A DNA stretch of 5,159 nucleotides from an uncultured Candidatus Saccharibacteria bacterium (GTDB lineage: Bacteria; Patescibacteriota; Saccharimonadia; Saccharimonadales; Saccharimonadaceae): contig CAMUQR010000045.1 in assembly GCA_947097085.1 (NCBI GenBank), forward strand, positions 1-5,159, given 5' to 3'. Below, in pieces: positions 1 through 4,923 of this stretch (positions within the stretch are counted from its first letter, which is position 1; each line of letters starts with the position of its first letter). The position numbers and the translations under genes were made by a program. The notes under the pieces are model-generated. The model saw only the letters and a program-made list of their open reading frames with translations. It searched no databases and was not told where the DNA came from.

Positions 1-1380
1 ATGGACAGCGACGGGAACTGGAGAATTAGATGTGGAATTATTGCCAAGCCGACCAGAGTTGCCGCCAGCATCACCCCAACAATAAGCCTTCGCATCGGAA
101 CCGAGAGCACAAATTTGATACCCACCTACATTTACCGATGGAAATTTTGCTATACGAACCCCGCTCGGAATTTCACCACTATGAACCGTAACGGGAGTAG
201 CCGAATCATTACCATAGGTATTATTACCCAACTGACCTTCAAAGTTACGCCCCCAGCAATAGGTTTTTAAGTCAGAAGCAATGGCGCAAGTATTATAAAT
301 TCCCATCATAATTTGCGATATAGTAATACCGCTTGGAATCTCACCATTACGAACAGCAACCGGAGTAGAGGAAATATTTTTTAAACCATTACCAAGCTGT
401 CCCTGATAACCAGCTCCCCAGCAATAGGCCTTACTATTAGAACCTATGACACATGTATGATAAATACCTGCCAACATACGCATAACAGTAACGCCATTTG
501 GAATCTGACCTTGATGAATAGCAATTGGAGTAAGGGCATGAAAGCTAGAATCATGTCCAGCACCAAGATATTCACCCTTTCCCCAACAATACACTTTTGA
601 ATTAGAACCGAGAGCGCAGGTATAGCCCTCTCCAGCAGATATTTGGGTGAGCGTGACACCAGCCGGAATCTCACCTTGATGAATCGTAACCGGAGTAAGA
701 GCATTAGATGTGGAGTTATTACCGAGTTTACCATACGACCCCTTGCCCCAACAATACGTTCTAGAATCAGACCCAAAAACGCAAGCATGAGAATATCCAA
801 CAGAAAGATGAGTTATCGTCACGTTATTCGGTATTTCGCCTTGATGAACGGCGACGGGAGTGAGGGCATCGGCAGTAGAGTTATTACCAAGACGCCCGCC
901 TTCTCCCTCCCCCCAACAATACACTTTTGAATTAGAACCGAGAGCGCAGGTATAGTCATCTCCAGCAGATATTTGGGTGAGCGTGACACCAGCCGGAATC
1001 TCACCTTGATGAACAGCCACAGGAGTCCGAGCCTCTGTTGTAGAATTATTGCCAAGAGCACCTGCATAGTTATATCCCCAACAATATGCTTTATTTGCCG
1101 AATCAAGCACACAAGTGTGAGTATAACCGCCAGATATTTGAGTAAGTTGAAATGAATCCTTAGATTGAAAATCCTTCCCTCTAATCCGCACCTTATCCCC
1201 GCCAGCTGGCGTGCCGATACGTGGGAAAACTGATTGGATTTGCAAGCCAGCAGCTTGGGAGGTCTGCGAGCGCTTAATAAAACTCAGAATTGATAGCGAA
1301 CCGACGATAATCCCTAGAGACAGTATGACTGCCATGAATCGCTTCAGTTTCAAGGGTTTTTTGACTATTTTTTTGAGCAC
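1..1380 (-). CDS. Membrane-anchored RCC1-repeat surface protein (3' end beyond left edge)
   Basis: The frame is open for 460 codons from GTG 1380 to base 1 with no stop, so the C-terminus lies outside the window. Seen: a lysine/arginine-rich N-terminus (residues 3-14), one hydrophobic segment (about 16-34) that reads as an uncleaved signal anchor, then an IPT/TIG-like stretch (about 46-71, with P53, AGG 59-61 and the GKDF end). Seven RCC1-type repeats follow, with YCWG motifs at 99, 154, 209, 264, 319, 374 and 433, most followed by an LGNN-type motif. Each repeat has a CX9C pair (C90/C100, C145/C155, C200/C210, C255/C265, C310/C320, C365/C375, C424/C434). Known: RCC1 repeats form beta-propeller blades, usually about seven. 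Inferred: the domain is outside the cell, with disulfides, and may bind a ligand or another cell; the target is unknown. GTG 1380 is chosen because GAGAGG lies 6 bases upstream and an in-frame TAA (1402-1404) precedes it. ATG 1335 is possible but would remove the basic N-terminus. Confidence 0.9.
   Translation of the reverse strand, partial: MLKKIVKKPLKLKRFMAVILSLGIIVGSLSILSFIKRSQTSQAAGLQIQSVFPRIGTPAGGDKVRIRGKDFQSKDSFQLTQISGGYTHTCVLDSANKAYCWGYNYAGALGNNSTTEARTPVAVHQGEIPAGVTLTQISAGDDYTCALGSNSKVYCWGEGEGGRLGNNSTADALTPVAVHQGEIPNNVTITHLSVGYSHACVFGSDSRTYCWGKGSYGKLGNNSTSNALTPVTIHQGEIPAGVTLTQISAGEGYTCALGSNSKVYCWGKGEYLGAGHDSSFHALTPIAIHQGQIPNGVTVMRMLAGIYHTCVIGSNSKAYCWGAGYQGQLGNGLKNISSTPVAVRNGEIPSGITISQIMMGIYNTCAIASDLKTYCWGRNFEGQLGNNTYGNDSATPVTVHSGEIPSGVRIAKFPSVNVGGYQICALGSDAKAYCWGDAGGNSGRLGNNSTSNSPVPVAVH
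581..683. repeat. Near-identical internal repeat, copy 1 (pairs with 911-1013)
   Basis: This 103-base block matches 911-1013 at a shift of exactly 330 bases, which is two 165-base RCC1 repeat units. Only two bases differ (626/956 and 628/958). The other repeat units in the same gene are similar in protein but clearly diverged in DNA, so this pair reflects recent duplication or gene conversion rather than selection on protein alone. Confidence 0.9.
911..1013. repeat. Near-identical internal repeat, copy 2 (pairs with 581-683)
   Basis: This is the second copy of the 103-base block described at 581-683. On the coding strand it covers the segment from the HQGEIPAG turn through the CX9C pair to the CWG motif. 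The two mismatches change the residues after SAG: DDYTC here against EGYTC in the other copy. Confidence 0.9.
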
Positions 1381-1386
1381 GCCTCG

Positions 1387-1392
1387 CCTCTC
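1387..1392 (-). promoter_or_regulatory. Ribosome binding site for the RCC1-repeat gene
   Basis: GAGAGG on the minus strand sits 6 bases before GTG 1380 and is the main reason for choosing that start. An out-of-frame ATG (1392-1394) overlaps it but runs into a TAG after nine codons. Confidence 0.55.
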
Positions 1393-1411
1393 ATGTTTAG
1401 TTTATTTTTAA

Positions 1412-1440
1412 ATTATAGCACAAGCATTTTGTAAATACAA
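1412..1440 (-). promoter_or_regulatory. Promoter of the RCC1-repeat gene
   Basis: On the minus strand a consensus -10 TATAAT (1412-1417) is preceded by TGC, giving an extended -10. A weak -35 TTGTAT (1435-1440) lies at 17-base spacing. Predicted transcription start is near 1405, giving a leader of about 25 bases before the GTG. A 7+7 palindrome (1427-1442) covers the -35 and could be an operator. Confidence 0.6.
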
Positions 1441-1467
1441 AACCCACTCTCGCCACTAAATCTTTTT

Positions 1468-1998
1468 TTAAATAATTGACATAACCACGAAAATGCCCAT
1501 CATCGCCAAGCCCAGCATCCAGCCAACCAACACGTCAATCAGATAGTGCGCTCCGAGATACACCCGCGAAATCCCGATCAAAAACACTAATATTGGCGTC
1601 AAAGCCGTTGTTATCATCACTAGCCACATCGGCGCACCGAGATGTACCAGCACCAGCACTGCGCCATACCACAACACCAACCCCACCGCTGCATGCCCAC
1701 TCGGAAAACTATACTTCGAGAACTTCATTTGACGCGCATAAGCTGTATTCGGTCGCGCTTTGCGAAAAATATGCTTCAGAACCGTCACTGTCAAAAAAGT
1801 CACCAGCACCAATAGCGCCAGCTTGAAGATAATCGGCTTCTTAGCTAGCCAGCCAATCACCGCAAAAATCAACCCTGTTATACTCACGAACGCCGGCCCT
1901 GCCAAACCCGTAATCACCGTCATTGGCCAGCGCCAAGACCGAGGCAATCGCAAAATCGCCTGACGTGCTACACTGTAGAGTTTGGTGATTGTCTTCAT
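1468..1998 (-). CDS. PAP2-family membrane lipid phosphatase
   Basis: This 176-residue integral membrane protein carries the full PAP2 (type 2 phosphatidic acid phosphatase) catalytic signature: KX6RP at K75-R82-P83, PSGH at 99-102, and SRX5HX3D with S144, R145, H151 and D155. Known: the histidine of the third motif is the nucleophile, and such enzymes dephosphorylate isoprenoid or lipid phosphates, including undecaprenyl pyrophosphate and phosphatidylglycerophosphate, usually with the active site facing outward. Hydrophobic segments are visible near residues 27-50, 55-74, 103-120, 124-143 and 153-175, so five or six passes are likely. The protein is at the short end for the family but complete. 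Which lipid it uses cannot be told from sequence; undecaprenyl pyrophosphate recycling is a reasonable guess. ATG 1998 is the first in-frame start, with a TAA a few codons upstream. No Shine-Dalgarno site is present. The 87-base gap to the RCC1-repeat gene has no visible terminator, so read-through is possible. Confidence 0.93.
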   Translation of the reverse strand: MKTITKLYSVARQAILRLPRSWRWPMTVITGLAGPAFVSITGLIFAVIGWLAKKPIIFKLALLVLVTFLTVTVLKHIFRKARPNTAYARQMKFSKYSFPSGHAAVGLVLWYGAVLVLVHLGAPMWLVMITTALTPILVFLIGISRVYLGAHYLIDVLVGWMLGLAMMGIFVVMSII

Positions 1999-2005
1999 TG
2001 CTATT

Positions 2006-2014
2006 ATTGTAACA
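2006..2014 (-). promoter_or_regulatory. Extended -10 element of the PAP2 gene
   Basis: TGTTACAAT on the minus strand matches an extended -10 (TGn plus TACAAT, 2006-2011). No good -35 is seen at 17 bases. Only seven bases separate the -10 from ATG 1998, so transcription would start at or next to the start codon. This agrees with the absence of a Shine-Dalgarno site. A TATGGTTAATT stretch just upstream resembles the -10 regions of the two genes at the right end and is an alternative. Confidence 0.45.
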
Positions 2015-2050
2015 AATTAACCATAAAAAATATAGCATTTTGGTATTTTT

Positions 2051-2083
2051 AAAACACCCCAGCATTTCCGTGTGGGGTGTTTT
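2051..2083 (-). terminator. Intrinsic terminator after dnaK
   Basis: There is a perfect 10-bp inverted repeat (2051-2060 with 2074-2083), extendable by one A-T pair, around an 11-13 base loop. The GC-rich core CACCCC/GGGGTG is flanked by A4 and T4, so it could work in both directions. It lies 27 bases after the dnaK stop and before the PAP2 promoter, separating the two genes. On the minus strand the T run is short and is followed by A residues, so termination may be partial. Confidence 0.75.
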
Positions 2084-2110
2084 TGCAATTTTGAGTATTA
2101 AGCTGATAAT

Positions 2111-3994
2111 TTATTTATCGTTAACGACTTCGCCCTCAACCGCTTCATCTTCTTTAGAATCGGCTTTTTTATCGGTGTTTTTGGTGTCTTCAGCTTGAGC
2201 TTGGTACATTTTGGCACCGATTGGCATGATGGCGTCTTGCAGAGCTTTGGCAGCTTTTTCGAGTTCGTCTTTGTCGTCAGAGTTTTGATGAGTTTTAGCT
2301 TCTTCAACAGCTTTTTTGATTGCGTCTTTATCCTCGTCTGAGATTTTATCTTTAAACTCATCTGGCATTTTTTCAGCTTGATAAATGGCATTTTCGAGAG
2401 CATTGCGCGCGTCGATCGCTTCACGTTTTTTCTTATCTTCATCAGCGTGCAATTCAGCGTCTTTTTGAGCCTTTTCGATGTCTTCTTTACTCATATTACC
2501 AGAGTTTTGAATAGTAATCGATTGCTCTTTGCCAGTGCCTTTATCTTTGGCCGTCACGTTCAAAATACCGTTGGCGTCAAGGTTGAAAGTCACTTCAATT
2601 TGTGGCACACCACGAGGCGCTGGCGCAATACCGTCCAGGATAAATCGACCGAGTGATTTGTTGTCATTAGCCATTCCACGCTCACCCTGCAACACATGAA
2701 TCTCGACTTGTGGCTGATTATCTGCAGCGGTTGAGAACACTTGTGATTTCGAGGCTGGAATCGTGGTGTTACGCTCAATCAATTTCGTTGAGACACCGCC
2801 CATGGTTTCAATGCCGAGCGATAGTGGAGTCACATCGAGTAGTAGCACATCTTTAACATCACCAGCCAACACGCCACCTTGAATCGCCGCGCCAACTGCC
2901 ACCACTTCGTCTGGATTAACGCCTTTCATTGGTTCTTTACCGAATAATTCCTTGACTTTATCAACCACGGCTGGCATACGGGTCATACCACCGACCAGCA
3001 CCACTTCGTTGATGTCGCTTGGAGTTAGTTTCGCATCCTTGAGGGCTTTTTGAACTGGCTCAGCTAGTTTATCGATCAGGTCAGACACCATTTCGACTAA
3101 TTTAGCGCGAGTTAGTTTGTATTCAAAGTGAATTGGGCCATCTTCACCAGCGGTAATAAATGGCAGGTTGATTTCAACTTCAGTAGTTGATGATAGTTCT
3201 TTTTTAGCTTTTTCGGCTTCGTCTTTGAGACGTTGCATCGCTGAATTATCTTTGGTTAAATCAATACCGTATTCTTTTTTAAACTCATCGACAAAATGAT
3301 TAACGATGCGGTTGTCGAAGTCTTCACCACCAAGGTGAGTATCGCCGTTAGTTGATTTAACTTCAAACACGCCGTCGCCCAATTCCAACACCGACACGTC
3401 GAACGTACCACCACCAAGGTCGAAGACGACGATTTGTTCGTCTTTTTTGCCCTCGAGGCCGTAGGCTAGCGCGGCTGCGGTTGGTTCGTTAATGATACGC
3501 TTGACTTCCAGGCCAGCAATTTTACCAGCGTCTTTAGTAGCTTGACGTTGCGAGTCATCGAAGTACGCAGGAACAGTAATAACCGCTTCGGTGACTTTTT
3601 CGCCCAGAAAAGCTTCGGCGTCAGCTTTGATTTTACTGAGAATCATGGCTGAAACTTCCTCTGGAGTATATTCTTTGCCGTCCATTACCACTGCCACGCC
3701 ATTGCCTTTTTTGACAATTTCGTAAGGTGAAATACCGAGGTCGTTTTGGACTTCCTTGTCGCTAAATTTACGACCGATCAAGCGTTTCACGCCATAAATG
3801 GTGTTTTTCGGGTTGGTGACGCGTTGACGTTGCGCTAATTTGCCAACTAGGCGCTCACCTTTTTTGCTGATAGCCACTACACTTGGTGTGGTGCGATCAC
3901 CTTCGGCGTTAGTGATAACTTCTGGTTTGCCGGCTACCATGTAGGCAAAAGCACTGTTGGTAGTACCGAGGTCAATTCCGATAATTTTTCCCAT
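2111..3994 (-). CDS. dnaK: Chaperone DnaK (Hsp70)
   Basis: DnaK is the ATP-dependent cytosolic chaperone that binds exposed hydrophobic peptides and works with DnaJ and GrpE. The 627-residue product has normal family length and all three Hsp70 signatures: IDLGTTNS (7-14), the phosphate-binding region around FDLGGGTFDV (191-200), and VVLVGGMTRMPAV (331-343). The interdomain linker DVLLLDVTP is at 382-390, followed by the substrate-binding beta domain (about 391-500), a helical lid (about 502-597) and an acidic/lysine-rich tail ending EVVNDK, comparable to the usual EEVKDK-type end. ATG 3994 is supported by AGAAGGAG ending 6 bases upstream and by alignment of MGKIIGIDLGTTNS with the family start. 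The gene stands alone: no grpE, dnaJ or hrcA adjoins it, and terminators flank it. Two CIRCE elements at its promoter predict HrcA repression and heat induction. No frameshift or missing key residue is seen. Confidence 0.99.
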   Translation of the reverse strand: MGKIIGIDLGTTNSAFAYMVAGKPEVITNAEGDRTTPSVVAISKKGERLVGKLAQRQRVTNPKNTIYGVKRLIGRKFSDKEVQNDLGISPYEIVKKGNGVAVVMDGKEYTPEEVSAMILSKIKADAEAFLGEKVTEAVITVPAYFDDSQRQATKDAGKIAGLEVKRIINEPTAAALAYGLEGKKDEQIVVFDLGGGTFDVSVLELGDGVFEVKSTNGDTHLGGEDFDNRIVNHFVDEFKKEYGIDLTKDNSAMQRLKDEAEKAKKELSSTTEVEINLPFITAGEDGPIHFEYKLTRAKLVEMVSDLIDKLAEPVQKALKDAKLTPSDINEVVLVGGMTRMPAVVDKVKELFGKEPMKGVNPDEVVAVGAAIQGGVLAGDVKDVLLLDVTPLSLGIETMGGVSTKLIERNTTIPASKSQVFSTAADNQPQVEIHVLQGERGMANDNKSLGRFILDGIAPAPRGVPQIEVTFNLDANGILNVTAKDKGTGKEQSITIQNSGNMSKEDIEKAQKDAELHADEDKKKREAIDARNALENAIYQAEKMPDEFKDKISDEDKDAIKKAVEEAKTHQNSDDKDELEKAAKALQDAIMPIGAKMYQAQAEDTKNTDKKADSKEDEAVEGEVVNDK

Positions 3995-4000
3995 ATTTTT

Positions 4001-4006
4001 CTCCTT
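4001..4006 (-). promoter_or_regulatory. Ribosome binding site of dnaK
   Basis: AAGGAG on the minus strand, within AAGAAGGAG, lies 6 bases before ATG 3994. This is a strong site, in contrast to the PAP2 gene and the right-edge gene, which have none. Confidence 0.9.
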
Positions 4007-4090
4007 CTTTAAATTATTTAATAAAACTTCTTGAACTTATTCATATATTATATAAAGAACGAGTGTGGTTAGAAACTCTGCCGGCTGATT

Positions 4091-4117
4091 TTAGCAATCT
4101 AGCCTAACGAGTGCTAA
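4091..4117 (-). promoter_or_regulatory. CIRCE operator, downstream copy (leader of dnaK)
   Basis: Read on the minus strand it is TTAGCACTC, nine bases, then GATTGCTAA. The first arm is perfect; the second differs from GAGTGCTAA at one base. The nine-base spacer is the standard HrcA/CIRCE geometry. It lies roughly at +5 to +31 relative to the predicted dnaK start, so it is also transcribed and can fold as a stem-loop at the 5' end of the mRNA. Confidence 0.9.
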
Positions 4118-4127
4118 TCATGTATCC

Positions 4128-4156
4128 ATTGTAGCTAATTAGCACTCTAATGTCAA
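4128..4156 (-). promoter_or_regulatory. dnaK promoter (sigma-70 type)
   Basis: On the minus strand a perfect -35 TTGACA (4151-4156), a 17-base spacer and a -10 TACAAT (4128-4133) form a near-consensus housekeeping promoter. Predicted transcription start is near 4121, giving a leader of about 127 bases. The -35 lies exactly inside the nine-base spacer of the upstream CIRCE, and the second CIRCE begins just after the predicted start. HrcA bound at either would block RNA polymerase. Confidence 0.92.
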
Positions 4157-4165
4157 GACTGCTAA
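4139..4165 (-). promoter_or_regulatory. CIRCE operator, upstream copy (over the dnaK -35)
   Basis: Read on the minus strand it is TTAGCAGTC, nine bases, then GAGTGCTAA. The second arm is perfect; the first differs from TTAGCACTC at one base. The spacer contains the whole TTGACA -35 hexamer. Its perfect arm is part of a 10-bp palindrome, GCTAATTAGC (4134-4143). The two CIRCE copies are 48 bases apart centre to centre. Confidence 0.9.
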
Positions 4166-4197
4166 TTATAGATTTTTCATTAAAATTATGTTGTAAT

Positions 4198-4224
4198 AAA
4201 AAAGTCTGCCTATTTGGCAGACTT
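4198..4224 (-). terminator. Intrinsic terminator overlapping the end of the 202-residue gene
   Basis: A perfect 9-bp stem (4216-4224 with 4202-4210) and five-base loop are followed on the minus strand by a T run (4198-4203, partly in the stem). The last sense codons of the upstream gene (Lys-Ser-Ala) make the 5' arm, and its TAG stop (4210-4212) spans the loop and first base of the 3' arm. It lies about 40 bases before the dnaK -35 and insulates dnaK. Confidence 0.9.
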
Positions 4225-4818
4225 GGGAGTCATAAGCGTCAAGAATGTGTCGAGATTGAACGTCTCAGTCACGTCTTTCTTGTTTTGGCCTTGCTTTTTA
4301 CGCTCAGCTCCATTGTGTTTATAGGCGCCGTACGCTCTCCTAAACACCCTCTTTCGACTAAACACAATTCCGTAATGACCATGTTTAGTATCATCAGCTA
4401 CGCTCTTACCTTTATATGGGTAAAGATGAATTGTGTCAGCATCTAGTGATATACTAAAGTTAAAACCGTTCATTTTAAGACTTTCCAGGTCAAAAAATAT
4501 AATTAAAAAGTCACACGTCTTCTTCTTATACTTCTTAATATCTTTCATAATAGAACGCTCTGTTTTATTAAGCCTAATCATTTCTTTGAGATGTATCGTT
4601 GATTTTTCAATCTGTTGTTGATCATCAATGACATTCTTCATTATCTGAACAGTTACCGTATCATAACTTAGTAGTTTGTTGTATACAGCTGTTTCTTGAA
4701 TTGATTTATTTCGAATACTGGCTAGATCCTCACACAGCCCCATTATTACCTTGGCTAATACATACAAAGCCTCATAACGCTTTTCTGCGCCCAATTGCTT
4801 AAATTCCTTCTTTCTCAC
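4210..4818 (-). CDS. Hypothetical protein, 202 residues, unknown family
   Basis: I do not recognise this protein. Seen: a basic start (MRKKEFK); a mostly helical, charged N-terminal half (about 1-100) with possible coiled-coil character around 60-100; a hydrophobic patch, DFLIIFFDLESL (103-114), too short and charged to be a clear membrane span; then a likely beta-rich part (about 119-165, FNFSISLDADTIHLYPY through HGHYGIVFSRKR) and a basic stretch (155-181). There is no signal peptide, so it is probably cytosolic. The basic C-terminal region could touch nucleic acid, but no known fold or catalytic motif is visible. GTG 4818 is chosen because a near-perfect Shine-Dalgarno site (AGGAGGTGAT) lies 9 bases upstream and a TGA in frame just before rules out longer starts. 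The gene is visibly AT-richer than dnaK (17/60 GC in 4501-4560 against 29/60 in 3001-3060), which may mean weak constraint or transfer. It has its own promoter and terminator. Confidence 0.85.
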   Translation of the reverse strand: MRKKEFKQLGAEKRYEALYVLAKVIMGLCEDLASIRNKSIQETAVYNKLLSYDTVTVQIMKNVIDDQQQIEKSTIHLKEMIRLNKTERSIMKDIKKYKKKTCDFLIIFFDLESLKMNGFNFSISLDADTIHLYPYKGKSVADDTKHGHYGIVFSRKRVFRRAYGAYKHNGAERKKQGQNKKDVTETFNLDTFLTLMTPKSAK

Positions 4819-4823
4819 ATCGC

Positions 4824-4834
4824 ATCACCTCCTT
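4824..4834 (-). promoter_or_regulatory. Very strong ribosome binding site of the 202-residue gene
   Basis: AAGGAGGTGAT on the minus strand is complementary to essentially the whole anti-Shine-Dalgarno end of 16S rRNA. The GGAGG core is 9 bases from GTG 4818. An ATG overlapping that GTG (4818-4820) is followed at once by TGA, so the GTG is the productive start. Confidence 0.88.
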
Positions 4835-4855
4835 TTGTGTGAAAAAGTTATTTAA

Positions 4856-4883
4856 ATTATACCATATTTTATACATAGCGCAA
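4856..4883 (-). promoter_or_regulatory. Promoter of the 202-residue gene
   Basis: On the minus strand a perfect -10 TATAAT (4856-4861) is preceded by TGG, giving an extended -10 (TATGGTATAAT). A weak -35 TTGCGC (4878-4883) lies at 16 bases. Predicted transcription start is near 4849, with a leader of about 30 bases containing the strong ribosome binding site. The promoter is divergent from that of the right-edge gene. Confidence 0.65.
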
Positions 4884-4887
4884 TGCT

Positions 4888-4917
4888 TTGACTTTTGTAT
4901 AATGTTTATGGTTTAAT
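4888..4917 (+). promoter_or_regulatory. Promoter of the right-edge membrane protein gene
   Basis: A -35 TTGACT (4888-4893), 18-base spacer and -10 TTTAAT (4912-4917) preceded by TGG form a reasonable extended -10 promoter. Its predicted start falls on or beside the A of ATG 4924, so the mRNA may be leaderless. A second -10 candidate, TATAAT (4898-4903), has no good -35 and would give a leader of about 14 bases without a Shine-Dalgarno site. Confidence 0.5.
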
Positions 4918-4923
4918 TGATTT

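Noticed and set aside
444..1112. Minus-strand open frames 444-800 and 819-1112
   Set aside because: They are in a different frame from the continuous 460-codon RCC1 frame, which has clear family motifs; the repeat makes off-frame reading open too.
1..1140. Regularly spaced repeats suggesting a CRISPR array
   Set aside because: The 165-base period is in frame and encodes RCC1 units; there is no short conserved repeat with unique spacers.
1..1155. Several plus-strand open frames (1-270, 643-930, 973-1155) opposite the RCC1-repeat gene
   Set aside because: They are antisense shadows of a periodic coding sequence, resemble each other only because the sense strand repeats, and have no ribosome sites.
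1841..2065. Minus-strand open frame overlapping the start of the PAP2 gene
   Set aside because: It is off-frame to a protein with complete PAP2 motifs, runs through the terminator-promoter gap and shows no family features.
2098..2442. Lysine-rich minus-strand open frame at the 3' end of dnaK
   Set aside because: It is an alternate frame of the lysine/glutamate-rich dnaK tail; the composition comes from codon shift.
4047..4052. TATAAT on the minus strand within the dnaK leader as a second promoter
   Set aside because: It is in an AT-rich run with no recognisable -35; it could be weakly active, but there is no support beyond the hexamer.
3995..4060. RNA thermometer over the dnaK ribosome site
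   Set aside because: No upstream stretch in the leader is complementary to AGAAGGAG; HrcA/CIRCE control explains heat response without it.
4165..4170. TATAAT on the minus strand upstream of the dnaK promoter
   Set aside because: No convincing -35 lies at usable spacing, and a near-consensus promoter exists immediately downstream.
4150..4621. Plus-strand open frames 4150-4446 and 4433-4621 opposite the 202-residue gene
   Set aside because: They start in the dnaK control region or lie wholly antisense, and have no ribosome site; the minus frame has a strong start and a terminator.
4818..4826. ATG codons just before GTG 4818 as the start of the 202-residue gene
   Set aside because: ATG 4818-4820 is followed at once by TGA, and ATG 4824-4826 is in another frame with only nine codons and lies too close to the ribosome site.
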